The position numbers were made by a program, and so were the translations under genes. Of a stretch of 64,000 nucleotides of DNA, positions 1 to 10,309 are shown piece by piece. Source of the DNA: Isochrysis galbana (Eukaryota; Haptophyta; Isochrysidales; Isochrysidaceae); assembly GCA_018136815.1 (NCBI GenBank), contig CM030940.1, positions 1,260,313-1,324,312 of the forward strand, in the 5' to 3' direction. Numbering within the stretch: the first letter of the stretch is position 1; each line of letters opens with the position of its first letter. Below the pieces are notes generated by a model. It was not told where the DNA came from, ran no database searches, and saw only the letters and a program-made list of their open reading frames with translations.

Positions 1-2
1 AG

Positions 3-1877
3 GCGCCAATGCTTGCACCTCCGATTGCGTGGTCCAAGGAGCCCGGAGCTCCGCCACACGGTGGGTTCATGCATCAACCGTCGATGCTGATGCGCACCTT
101 TTCGCCTCTCGCGCGGCAGCGGCTCGCGGATGCACCGCCGGAGCAGCTCCAACCTGTGTTTGACGGCCTGAACGCTTGCGCTGCCACATCTTGGCGCATC
201 CACCATCGTGTCCTCGAAGTCGTGGAGGCGATCAGCTCCGAGTACCCCGACGGTCTTGGTGTACTGCCCTCGGCAATCGATGAGCCCTTGCCGCCCCAGC
301 CACCCGACGCGACCCCTGAAGTGGATGCAAGCGCTTTCCGCGCGTGGCGAAGAGATTTGCGGCGGGCCAATCAGCGCAACGGCGAGCTCTATTCTCTCCG
401 GTGCGGCCTCGCGTTAAAGCTGGGCGTCGCTCGTGCTTACCGTGACCGGAGCTTCTACTTTGCATACAACCTGGACTTTCGTGGGCGCGCCTACCCGATG
501 TCACCGTATCTATCGCCCGTGGGCGACGATCTTGCGCGCGGTCTCTTGCGGTATAGCGAGGCGCGCCGCGTGGGTGTCTCAGGGCTACGGTGGCTCAAGA
601 TCCACGCCGCCTCACTCTACGGACAAGACAAGTTGCCTCTTGACGAGAGGGTGGCCTGGACCGACGAGCAGCTGGCGTCCGGACGGATTGCCGCGCTCGC
701 AGCTGCACCCCTCGTTCACGAGAATCGCAATTGGTGGCTGGCCGCCGACAACCCGATGCAATTCTTCGCTGTCATTTGCGATCTGGCGGCGGCGTACCAA
801 CTTTCTCGGCCTGAGGAGCACCTGTCCGATATCCCAGTCGCTCAGGATGGCTCGTGCAATGGCCTCCAGCATTATGCGGCGCTGGGACGAGACTCACGAG
901 GCGGACAGCACGTCAACCTTCTCCCGGGCGACCGGCCTGGAGATGTGTACTCCGGAGTCCTCGATGTGGTGCGGCGCAAGGTGCAGGAGGACACGCAGAG
1001 CGCGGATGAGACGGTGAGAGCCCTTGCCGCGCAACTCGACGGCAGGCTCACACGAAAGGTGGTGAAGCAGACGGTGATGACCACCGTGTATGGCGTCACA
1101 TTCGTGGGTGCGCGTGATCAGATCGAGCGTCGGCTGCGCGAACTGCCTGAGCTGAAGGCGGAGATTGCCGATGACCGTCGCTTCACCGAGCTCGCGACGT
1201 ACTGTGCGCGCCTCACTCTCGCCTCGCTGGGTGAAGTCTTCGAGCCCGCGATGGTGGCCATGGACTGGCTGGCGCACGGAGCGCGCATCATCGGCAAGGA
1301 CAGTCAAGCACCCGTCGAGTGGACCACTCCGCTCGGCCTGCCCGTCGTCCAGCCATATCATAAGCCCCTGAACAAGCCGATCAAAACCATCCTACAGTGC
1401 ATGAACTTGGCCGACAGTGCCGACCCAAGCCAACCAGCCGACGTGCGCAGGCAAGTGATGGCGTTGCCGCCGAACTATGTCCACTCGCTTGACTCCTCGC
1501 ACATGCTTATGACCGCCAGTGCTTGCCGCCAAGAAGGTATCGCCTTTGCCGCGGTGCACGATTCGTATTGGTCCCATGCATGCGATGTGGACAAGATGAA
1601 CGCCATACTGAGAGAGCAGTTCGTCGCTCTGCACAAGCCGAACTTACTCGAGAAGCTCTACGACGAGTGGCGCGCACGGTACACATGTTGTCGCGGCGAG
1701 GGTGCTGCCTGCGCAGACTTCAATCGTGTCGACATGAAAGGGCCGGAACGTTGCTCGACACCGGGCTGCCAGCGTGTGCGGTGGGACGATTCGAGGTCAC
1801 GAGCACTTCTCGCAATGCCAGCTCGTGGAGACCTTAACATTGACGTCGTTAAAGAGTCGACCTACTTCTTCGCATGA
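3..1877 (+). CDS. RPOT: Single-subunit (T7-like) DNA-directed RNA polymerase, 5'-partial
   Basis: This is the C-terminal 622+ residues of a phage-type RNA polymerase, which in eukaryotes transcribes mitochondrial (in plants also plastid) DNA. The frame is open to the left window edge, so the N-terminal domain lies outside; residues are numbered from the ATG at 9. Motif A (DGSCNGLQHYAALGRD) carries catalytic Asp280. The fingers helix has Lys353 and Tyr361, with the eight-residue spacing of T7 Lys631/Tyr639. Motif C (VHDSYWSH) carries Asp518. The protein ends in STYFFA, like the aromatic-Ala/Ser termini of plant RPOT and T7 RNAP. All catalytic residues are present, so the enzyme looks functional. 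Organelle targeting cannot be judged because the N-terminus is absent. No intron is visible in this part. Confidence 0.96.
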   Translation, partial: APMLAPPIAWSKEPGAPPHGGFMHQPSMLMRTFSPLARQRLADAPPEQLQPVFDGLNACAATSWRIHHRVLEVVEAISSEYPDGLGVLPSAIDEPLPPQPPDATPEVDASAFRAWRRDLRRANQRNGELYSLRCGLALKLGVARAYRDRSFYFAYNLDFRGRAYPMSPYLSPVGDDLARGLLRYSEARRVGVSGLRWLKIHAASLYGQDKLPLDERVAWTDEQLASGRIAALAAAPLVHENRNWWLAADNPMQFFAVICDLAAAYQLSRPEEHLSDIPVAQDGSCNGLQHYAALGRDSRGGQHVNLLPGDRPGDVYSGVLDVVRRKVQEDTQSADETVRALAAQLDGRLTRKVVKQTVMTTVYGVTFVGARDQIERRLRELPELKAEIADDRRFTELATYCARLTLASLGEVFEPAMVAMDWLAHGARIIGKDSQAPVEWTTPLGLPVVQPYHKPLNKPIKTILQCMNLADSADPSQPADVRRQVMALPPNYVHSLDSSHMLMTASACRQEGIAFAAVHDSYWSHACDVDKMNAILREQFVALHKPNLLEKLYDEWRARYTCCRGEGAACADFNRVDMKGPERCSTPGCQRVRWDDSRSRALLAMPARGDLNIDVVKESTYFFA

Positions 1878-2400
1878 GTCTTCTCTCAGGTTCTCTTGAT
1901 CGACTTGCAAGGGACGTAGAGACGATGTCGTCGTACTTGGCGCGCGGTAGCAGCATTTGGCGATGACCTATCTTTCATCGCGTACGCGATTTCTTGCCAC
2001 GAGATAGCCTTTGCATGCTACGTCAAATGGTGCGCGTGCTAGCTTCTACTTGCCGATTCGGACCACGCAAATGGGTGGGGCAGATGTTCAACATTTTCCT
2101 TGCGCCGTGATACTCATTCCGCTGCGCTGCGTCGTCCTTGCCACACTTCAGATCGTGTATCATGTATCGTGGAGCCCGGTTGCTATGATAGTGACGGTGG
2201 ATGTGATGATAGGTGATAGTGATATTAGTGATACCACTCTTGTGCTCGGCAGCTTATAGTTGTAGTCTTGAGAGCACTCTCAAGTGGTATCGAGCTCGCG
2301 TAAAGCTTGTATTTGTTGAGCGGGCATTCAATTCTCGCTTGTTCCCGATGGGTAGACGAAAGCTGTATCTGCTCTCGGAAAGCCGCCGCACGTTTGCCAC
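1878..2400. other. Intergenic, no gene seen
   Basis: This is the 3' flank of the RNA polymerase gene. Only short unconvincing ORFs occur. It leads into the degraded LINE that starts at about 2.5 kb. Confidence 0.5.
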
Positions 2401-3147
2401 GTAGCACCGGCCTTCTTTTCGAGCCTCCACCTCGATGGGCACACGCTTCTTCTTGGGCAGAGCCCCACCTCCCCCGAGAGACCCCGGCGCCTCTACTGGA
2501 GCCTCCCGCGTCCCGCGTGCTCGAGCCCCGAGACCCGAAGGGCGCTTCGGACCACTTACCGGTGATCGGAACCTTCGAGGTAACCGGATACAAAACATGT
2601 CGCAGATACGACGTACGCATCAACCCCGAACTGCTCATGGAGCAAGACACGCGACGAATAGTGACACACCTATGGAAGGGACACATAAGATAGAACACCA
2701 ACGACGACGAAGTCGAAGACTCATGGTCCAGCGCGAAACGAGCGGTAGCCACATACCTACTATGGGCGACCCAACAAGAAAAGCGAGAGACAGCCGATGG
2801 CGCGAGCCGTCGACGAGCTAGCGCTCCTGGGAATAGGGAATAGCGGGTAACGACGAAGAACCCGACCACAGGAGAGTAGACATAATAAAGGAACTAAACG
2901 CCGAGATAACAAGGCTCCGCCGACAATCCAAGCCCACGAACAAAGAAAGTTTCGACTCGCTCTCAAACACGAAGAGAGGCTAACAAAGGAATTCTTCCAA
3001 AGATTCAATAAACCGCGCACCTCCAACAGCGCCATTCCAGAGATGTTCATCACGAGAGACTGGGACGCCCCAAAAGACGACCAGAGGCCTACAACAACCA
3101 CGGACGACGGCATCCGTAAAGAACTTCGAAAATATTACACATGGCTA

Positions 3148-3899
3148 ATAAACCTTTTAATAGTCTCACCGCACACGCGGCCGTGGACCCTCTACTTTCT
3201 ACTCACGTAGGAAAACTTTCTACACCCCCACTCCCCCGGCCCTTCTCCCCCCGCCATAAGGCGACTCCCCCCGTGCACTACTAGGGGGATAGGGGTGAAG
3301 GGCTTAGATATGGTCCGGTGGCCCGCGCCCCCCCCCGGTGATCATTCCCCCCCTTCCTCCTGTGTCTCCGAGTGGGCGGCGGTCTTAGCCCCGACTTATC
3401 CTATAAACAGGTGCGGGACTTACCTATTTTCCGGTGAGCGGAGCTCTCGCTCCGCCCACCCCCTTCTCCGCGCTCTCTCTCCCCTCTCCTGCAGGCACGC
3501 GCGATGGCGCGCCTGCGGCAGGCCTGCAGCTGCCTGCTGGCGACCCCTGGAGGCTCCTGGAGGCCAGCTCAGGGGGCAGAGGAGGCTGGGGCTGGGCCCT
3601 GGCCTCCCCTGCCTCTCCCTCGCTGGCGCTCCTGAGCCTCTGGGGCCCCCAATCTGCGCCTGTCTGCCTGTCGACCAGGGGGGGAGGGGGGGTTGGAGCG
3701 ATGGGCTGGTCACGAGGGGCCAGGATGGGCGGATGGGGCGAGCCTGTGGGGAAGGGAGTGGGTCAGTAGGGCAGTGGCCTCCTGGCAAGCCATCAGGCGT
3801 GCCAGGAGGATGGGTGGTTCCTCCCCCATGGCAGGGGAGGAGTGGAGAGAGGGGGGGGCTCGTGCCCCCCCATGGTTCAACCAAGTATAAACTTAGTTG
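3148..3899 (-). mobile_element. Non-autonomous LINE-type retroposon, family B (752 bp)
   Basis: It is flanked by a 17-bp target-site duplication, AATATTACACATGGCTA, at 3131-3147 and 3900-3916. Read on the minus strand it starts with the hairpin AAGTTTATACTT, then ATGG and a G-run/C-run hairpin. It continues through GC-rich sequence and a GGTAAGTCCCG...CGGGGC stem near 3400-3430. It ends with a GCGGT-type hairpin and an A/T-rich tail next to the duplication. It encodes no RT. It sits inside the degraded LINE ORF2. Confidence 0.85.
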
Positions 3900-4635
3900 A
3901 ATATTACACATGGCTATATCAGTCAGGAGAGAGTGAGCTCCAGGGACGCGGCACTAGAAGAAGCGCTGGAAAGCCAACAGCTCAACACCCACGACAAGAA
4001 TGCGCTAGAAGGAGGCATCACGATGACGATGAAAAAAAAAACTTCTGAAGATTCAGGGCTACACACCTACTAGTTACGGGACTCCCCTTCGCTATCTACA
4101 CCGCCCTTATCTTCCCTCCCTCCACCTCTTCCCCTGCCCCCCTTCTTTCCTTTTTCTTCGGTTTCTGGGGTCCGGCCTCGTTGCGCTACCTGAAGCCTGG
4201 TTCAGAGTGTGGGGTCCGGGCAGGCCTTTTGGATTTGTCGTTGTTGTCGTGTGTGTCTATCTGGTCTCGTTTTGTTTGTTTGGGTTATGTCTAGGTTCCA
4301 TTGTCTCTGTCAGCAACTTTGATCGGTGTGACGGTGTTTCAATCTCCTTTGTCCCCTTGTTCCTTGGTCCCCTCGACAGCGTGTGCGATCCTCAGCTTGG
4401 AGGCTAGTTCCACTAGCTCCGCGCTGGGCTTAAGTCCGCCTTTGTCGTTCCTGTTGAAAACGGGTCTCAAGTCGTTCATGTCTATCCTTTTCTTAGGCTG
4501 TCTTCCCATTAGGCCTGAGCCAAAATATGTACTTATTTTTCTAGTAGTACTTTTTTGGGTGGGCTTTCGGCCTGTGCATATTTTTACATATTTACTACAT
4601 ATTTGGGGGCGCGAGCCGCCGTGCGCCCCGTGCCA

Positions 4636-5515
4636 AATAAATAAATAAATAAAATAATTAATGTTATATCCTAGCCAACCCCACTAGCTAATTGGACACA
4701 ACTTTTCCGTCCCGGAATCCCGCCATGCCTGACGAGCCAGGAGTCCGAGTGCTACCGGGGGGAGGGGGCCCCGCCCCCTCCCCCCGATATTCGTCCTCCC
4801 CCCAGTGCACGCACCGACCCCGCGCACCCCAGCACGTCCTCTCCTCGAGTCCACGCTGGGGGAAAACCCCTTTCGGGTAAAAACAACGCAGGGGGGGGGG
4901 CACTCATGAATAGGAGCCCAGAAACGCTAATCTCTCCTCGCAAGAGCGAGTGGCCGCGGCGAGCCGCGGCCCTTCCCTCCTGGTTCTGGCGCCCCCGTCT
5001 TCTCTTACCCAAACGGGGCGAGAAGACACGTAAACACCGGAGGGGAGAGCTGCCACTCCCCCCTCCCCTCCCTCTTCCCTTTTCCTCCTCTCTTCCCTGC
5101 GGCGGGGGCCCATGGCGCGCGCCTGCGGCCCCTCTTCAGGTCCCCAGGAGGCCAGCAGGGGCCTGGGAGCGCAGCTCAGGGGGCAGGTGAGGCTGGGGCA
5201 TGGCCCTGGCCCCTCCTGCCTCTCCATCGCTGGCTCTCGAGCCCCTGCCAGTCGACTGGAGCTGGCTGGGGGGTCCTGATCAGGGGGGCCCAGGGGGAGG
5301 AGGGGCTGGTCAGAGGGATGGGCTGGCCACGACAGGCCAGGGCGGGCGAATCAGGCGTGCCTGTGGGGAGAGGGATGGGTCAGCATGGCAGTGTGCTCCT
5401 GGCAAGCCATCAGGCATGCCAGGAGAGTGGGTGGTTCCTCCCCCATGGCGGGGGAGGAGTGGAGAGAGGGGGGGGCTCGTGCCCCGCCATGGGTGAACCA
5501 AGTATAAACTTAGTT
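4636..5515 (-). mobile_element. Non-autonomous retroposon nested inside the LINE derivative (880 bp)
   Basis: The target duplication GCCCCGTGCCAA lies at 4624-4635 and 5516-5527. The minus-strand 5' end is the family-B hairpin (AAGTTTATACTT). The 3' end is an ATTT-repeat tail (TTATTTATTTATTTATTT). Its central part (about 4740-4935) recurs at 28030-28232. Confidence 0.8.
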
Positions 5516-5869
5516 GCCCCGTGCCAAGGGGAGGGGCGCCGGAGCACGAGGGCGGTACCACGGCTGTGTAGGGGCCAGGCCCGGAGGCCTTCCCTGTTGG
5601 ATCGTCCCTCTTGTGTGGTGTGGCTGGGGTGGCTGTGTGGAGTGATGTGGGTGTGCTGCATGCTGGCTGCTGCCAGCATGCCAGCATGCAGGCTGTGGTG
5701 CGCCTCCGTTCTCGGGGGTGCGCGGGCGCGGCCCGCTGGCTCCTGCGCCCACCCGGTCGGGCGGGTCGTCTTGGCGCGGTCGCTTCGGCGACAGTGGCGT
5801 GTCCATGAACGCTTCGTCCATGGCGGCGAGGGCAGCGGCAGCGAGGGCGGGAGGCATCGCGCGCTCCAT
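5516..5869 (-). pseudogene. LINE ORF1 N-terminal fragment
   Basis: The reading frame starts at an ATG only about 24 bases from the element's 5' end. It opens MERAMPPALAAAALAAMDE and soon reads DTPLSPKRPRQDDP, a basic patch that could be a nuclear localisation signal. It is followed by low-complexity His/Pro/Gln sequence. A near-identical N-terminus starts at 49814 (+), and a related one at about 36167 (-). This copy is cut by the nested insertion at 5515. No known fold is recognised. Confidence 0.65.
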
Positions 5870-6184
5870 GACCCTATCAGTTTACTGATAGTTGAGGCAT
5901 CACGATGGAGGAGCTGCAACGGGCCATCAAGGAGATAGGCACCGGCAAAAGTGCCGGCCCCGACGCCCTACCGGCGGCGAATTTTACAAGAGTTTTGAAG
6001 AACTGGTAAAACACGACTTCCTAAGAATTCTGAACCTAGCCCTCTCTCGAGGCCGCTTGTGCATAACAATGAGGGATGAGGGAGGGGGACATCATTCTCC
6101 TGTACAAATAAAAGGGGGGCACGAGAGACCCCAGGACCAGGAACTGTAGACCGATAACTTTACTACAAAGTGATTTCAAAATCT

Positions 6185-7322
6185 TAGGCCCCCCCTTCCG
6201 TGTTTCCCATCTAGGACTGCTGCACTAGAAGACTGCCCACCGCCTGAAAACCACAAAGACATCGCCCTCATCCCTCGCTCACCCCCCCTTTCCCCTCTCC
6301 CCCTTCGTTCCTTATACTTTGGGCTTCCCCGGGGTTGCGGCCCGTGTGCACTACTTCGGGCCATGGCCATTGATTGATTGGGGGAAGGCTAGGAAAAGCC
6401 TTTTGGCACATTTTACGTGTTTGTCATTTGTCGCCTGCGCCCCGGGGGGTCAGGTGGGAGGGTCTTCAGGTGGATTAGAGTACTTTAGGAGAATTTTGTT
6501 GTGATTTGTTCGTCGTTCAGCTCGTACCTTGGACCTTGTGCACGACGATGTGAGGGCCTAGTCCGTGAGCTTCCCTCACGGTCAACATCTGCACGCCATG
6601 TGACGGGGGTGCGTACTATACCGATCGGATCAGTATGGCAGCCGTGTGCTGTGGTTCGGCCGGGGGATGATGGGACAGTTGGGGTAGTGTGAGACAGCCA
6701 GTTGTCAGTTGGCCTGGCCGCTTGCTGTTGACGGTTGAGAAATAGGATTATGGATTATGATTATGAGTGCATGCATTCACAACTGACTGCTATGATAACA
6801 GGAGCGGTGGCTCAGGGCAGTCCCACAGCTAGTGACATAACACCGCAATCGATACTGGCTTTTGCGCACTAGAACATCATGAACACCAACACCAAAATGT
6901 CAAGCAAAATGAGCCAAAGGTGTCATGGAGGCAACTTAAAAGAAATTTGCTAGGACGTTTCGTGTGCTTCGCCAGGAGCGCGAAAGTGAGTGAAAGCGCG
7001 GGCATCAGCTTTGGGACGCCCACATCAAGCATCGTGACCTATTACCTAGAATCTAGTCTTAGATAGCAAGTTCCTTGTGTCTGCTCTCATCATGAACATC
7101 ACGGTCACCCAGGTCGATGCTTGGGCAACAATGGTGTTTGATACAACAAAGCAATGAAGGATAAGGGGGATGCATGATCATCCCAAGGCTCATAGATAAG
7201 ATGGGAGCAGCACTGAACGAGAGCATATATGGCCGTCTGCGGTTGTCTGCCATGATCCGAGACGCGTCATGCTTGGAAAAGAAGAAGCAAGCGAACAACG
7301 ATCTTGCGAGGACTATCATATC
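6185..7322. other. Intergenic, no gene seen
   Basis: After the RT relic the sequence contains one family-like motif (a GTGCACTAC stem at about 6347) and then unique, less GC-rich sequence. I see no convincing coding region, tRNA or repeat end. Its right end is the 3' flank of the CCCH gene. Confidence 0.4.
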
Positions 7323-9361
7323 TCAACAAGCTTTTTGTTCATGAATGAGCGTTGCGTACAGCTTACGAAGGTGAGCATGGCATTGCTGCGCCTCGTACAA
7401 GTCACGCAGACCGAGAGTGTCTTGCCACTGCGTCTGAAGCTCGGCTACCTGTTCGAGCTGCTTCACTGATTCGACGTGCACAGCTCCAATCTTTCCTGCG
7501 TGCCTGGCAATCTTCATGGGTGCGTCGACCGAGGGCTGGGTATTTGAGAGGGGCTGCAGGGTAGGAAGATCATGAGCCACGGCATCCACGGGAAAGTTTG
7601 GGTTGGCAAAGTACTTCGAGCCCTCCCAGACCCATGCCTTCTCAATTTGAGCACCACATCCACTCGGCTTCAGGTCCGCGTGCATGGGTTCGACTTCTGA
7701 TTTCGACGCTACATCCCACATGATGTTGAACTTCGTAGTAGAAAACGATTGCGGCGTTGAGATGGGCACTCGGCATGGCCACGAGAGAAGTCGGCATTCG
7801 ATTGGTGGAGAAACTGCTTCCCGTGGTTGTGCCTCCATAGAGGGCTGGCTGTGTGCGACCTGGGCTAGTGGCGATGCCCAGCTCACCCTGGCCGTTGCAG
7901 TTGAAATGGGAATGGCGCTGCTCCACATCCTTGTCGTCATGAATGGGCAAGAACGTGTTTGGCTCGCTGTTCCGGGCGTGAGAAAATCTAAGGTGAACAG
8001 GGGGCTGCACGCTGGCGCGCTCAGTGGTGAAGATGGCTGGGAGCGGACACAAGATGATTTGAACGATCTGACCTTGACGTTGATTTTGGTCTCCGGGATG
8101 GCATCATGATCGCAAGCAGCTTTTTTCGAGACGTTTGATGGCGTTGACGACCCATCCACTCCGACGACGCATTGATTGTGCAGTTCTTGAGATTGTTGAT
8201 CGATGTGTGTTGTGCTGGTAGAGTGACAGGCAGAGCTACCGCTCAAAGTCGACGATTCGTGGGCGCTTGAGCTGACAATAGTTGGAATCAGCAAACTGGA
8301 GAGCGTATCACCAGTTGAGGATACCGTGCGTGAAGCCGTTGAGGTATCGGTGCTGCGACTCATGCGCTCGTCTGGAGCAACGGTGTGATGCGTGGTCGCC
8401 CGCTCACCAGAATCGTCATTGGAGCTGTCCCAAGGAGACCTTTCAATGTTCACTCGACCGACATTCTCATTGCCGGGGTGTTCTGCCTTGACGTTTTCCT
8501 CATGCTCATGCTCGAGGCAAGCGTTGCTCGTGTCGATTATGATTTTGATCTCATTCTCCTCAGCTTGTTTAATCACAGACAATGGCACCTGAATGGGCTT
8601 CTCTGTGGTGGAGAGATCATCCTCGCCATGCGCAAACCTGAGATGACAAAGAAAGAGGTCTTGATTTGCTCCCAGTCGGCCTCGCCTTGCTATCAACGCA
8701 TGCGGCCATCTACCCCACGCACCAGCACGTTTCTCCTTTGTCGCATTTGCCTGGGGTGATCTCGTGCCACCTAAGGCCATCACATATGGGAGTGAGTCAG
8801 TCGTCGTAGGCAGCCCCGTGTCTTACACCGCACAGATATGAAGGCTGCGTCAAGCAAGACCAAGGGCGTGTATGTCAAAGCGGGACTGAGCACAAGCAGG
8901 CAAAGAGTTACACGCTTAGCTGGCGGAGAAGCTCGACAATATCTCATGGGGTGTGCATTATACTGGCAGGCGCAGTGAGCAATGATGGTATGTCAGATGA
9001 GCATGTGAGTGTCACTGCAGTACCTCGAGGGCACAGACCCATCAATCGTTGATCAGCACTCATTGCAGGATCCAGTGGGAGGCCCTCACCTTCTGCAGAG
9101 GCGAGTCTTGTACTGCGAGGGCTTGAAGCCTTTTTCGCGCTCCTGCTTCGACTTGGACGTACGCTTCACCAGTGTCTCTTCAGAGTCATCCTCAACCACT
9201 TCGCCGCTCATCGCCTGTGGCTTGACAATAACAACGATCCCTGTCTCTTGCGTCTCGGCATCACCAGGTTCAGCGTCATCGCCTTTGGCTGCGGACTGAA
9301 CCTTCAGGTCTCCAAAAAATGCTCCTGGCGCCTCGCTCCTCGCGCGCATCGTCGATTTCAT
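7323..9361 (-). CDS. CCCH-type zinc-finger protein, three exons
   Basis: Splicing the minus strand gives 544 residues: exon 1 9361-9090, intron 9089-8771 (GT-AG), exon 2 8770-8723 (48 bp), intron 8722-8638, exon 3 8637-7323. The joined exons create one CCCH finger: YKTRLC in exon 1, WHEITPGKCDKGETC in exon 2 and FAHGEDDL in exon 3, giving Cys89-x10-Cys100-x5-Cys106-x3-His110. The YKTxLC lead-in and FAHGE(D/E)(D/E)L tail are typical of RNA-binding tristetraprolin-like fingers. The rest is low-complexity Ser/Thr-rich, with a C-terminal helical stretch (EQVAELQTQWQDTLGLRDL). All phases match and no stop interrupts. An in-frame stop just upstream supports ATG 9361. An RNA-binding or mRNA-turnover role is inferred from the finger alone. 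Only one finger is seen, while most TTP relatives have two. Confidence 0.85.
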
Positions 9362-10309
9362 CCTGAGCTCCGACTCTACTCAAGAGCTTCCTGTGTCACG
9401 TGGCGAGGAGCGAGCGTCCGAGGTGGAAGAAACTGGTCAGGGCGGAGCTTTCACCCGCGAGAACGAGGCTGAGCTTGGTGGAAACTGTGGACGATAGCGT
9501 TGGGATGGTCAGTGTCCTTCCTGGCGCGATCGTGCGTGTGGCCTCGCGGCGTGCGAGCTCGGTGGAGCACCTGTGTCGGGCTGTGTACAGCGGGTGGCGT
9601 CACGGAGGGCCCCCGGTTGAGGGAGGCCTCGTCCTCGTCCTCGGCTCTTCTTCCTGTGCGTGCTGCCGGGAGAGGTCCATCATATAAGGAATATCAAGCG
9701 AGATTGAAGCTCCTTAGTTTGAGCGGGAACTCAGCCTTCGATTGGGATCCGAGCTCTCATAAGAGAATTGGGTGATCCATCGTGAAGTGGCTTGAGGTAA
9801 TGGGCCCGCCGATGGAGATCGGCCCGCACTAGGAAGTCTAGAAGCTGGCGCTTGTGCGCGCGCCTCGACTGTGCCATAAGTAATGTATGAGTAAAGTGTA
9901 AAGTGTGAGTCCGCGAGAGGGAGAGGAGCATTTCGGTTGCGGTGGAGAGAAAAGAGGCGGGAAGGAAGAGAGGCTGGTTCGCAAGGAGGGAGGGAGGGAG
10001 GAGGGACTCGTGGGGGCAACTTCATGATGGTGATATAAATCAGCTACTCTCACCTAGCTACAATATCATCTAACGACTAATGGCTACCATCTAGCGACTT
10101 GTTTGACCGGTGAACACCACCGACACGCCCATCACTCGCCCCCCCCCTCTCCACACGAGAAAGGGGCAACATCAACATCAACATCGAGCACTTCGAGTCT
10201 GCACAAAGGGGGGTGATCTATACGCTTCGCGTCTTCGCGTCTTCGCGTCTCGCGTGCTCACGTGTCGGTTGCTTAAAAAACCATATAATATTCTTACCGC
10301 AAATGCGTA
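9362..10309. other. Upstream region of the CCCH gene, no further gene seen
   Basis: GC-rich sequence immediately upstream presumably holds the promoter and 5' UTR. A GA-rich tract lies at about 9910-10010. A 3'-tail fragment of a family-B-like retroposon (TCTTACCGC) ends at about 10307, where the TIR element begins. Confidence 0.4.

Larger units (their letters stand above)
4026..5893 (-). mobile_element. Internally deleted LINE with both ends, itself carrying a nested element
   Basis: The 14-bp target duplication GAGGCATCACGATG lies at 4012-4025 and 5894-5907. On the minus strand it begins with the hairpin CTATCAG..CTGATAG, then ORF1 (ATG at 5869). It then jumps to the last codons of ORF2 (MGRQPKKRIDMNDLRP, about 4500-4440) and a 3' UTR ending GAATCTTCAGA plus a T-rich tail. 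The same C-terminal motif occurs in the LINE ORF2 end at 25.6 kb, which ties this copy to that lineage. Without the nested insertion (4636-5515) it is about 1 kb long, so most of ORF1 and ORF2 has been lost. Confidence 0.82.
2500..6184 (+). pseudogene. Degraded LINE ORF2 (APE endonuclease end to RT start), split by nested insertions
   Basis: Pieces of one non-LTR retrotransposon ORF2 appear in order. The end of an apurinic-type endonuclease has the Ser-Asp-His motif (SDHLPVIGTFEV, Ser codon at 2547). A basic linker follows at about 2880-3147, with the KHEERLTKEFFQRF-like stretch that precedes RT in LINEs. The RT N-terminus (LEGGITMEELQRAIKEIG then GKSAGPDALPA) is divided between 3950-4025 and 5908-5990. 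Relics of the next RT block (IILLYKK, RDPRNCRPITLL) run to about 6184. Frameshifts and stops occur throughout. Reading resumes in register across the insertion at 4026-5893 once one copy of the target duplication is removed. The catalytic RT motifs further downstream are absent. Confidence 0.85.

Noticed and set aside
3148-3899. Helitron-like reading of the repeat ends (TC start, hairpin near the other end)
   Set aside because: Direct flanking duplications of 12-17 bp and A/T-rich tails occur at six copies; Helitrons make no target duplication.
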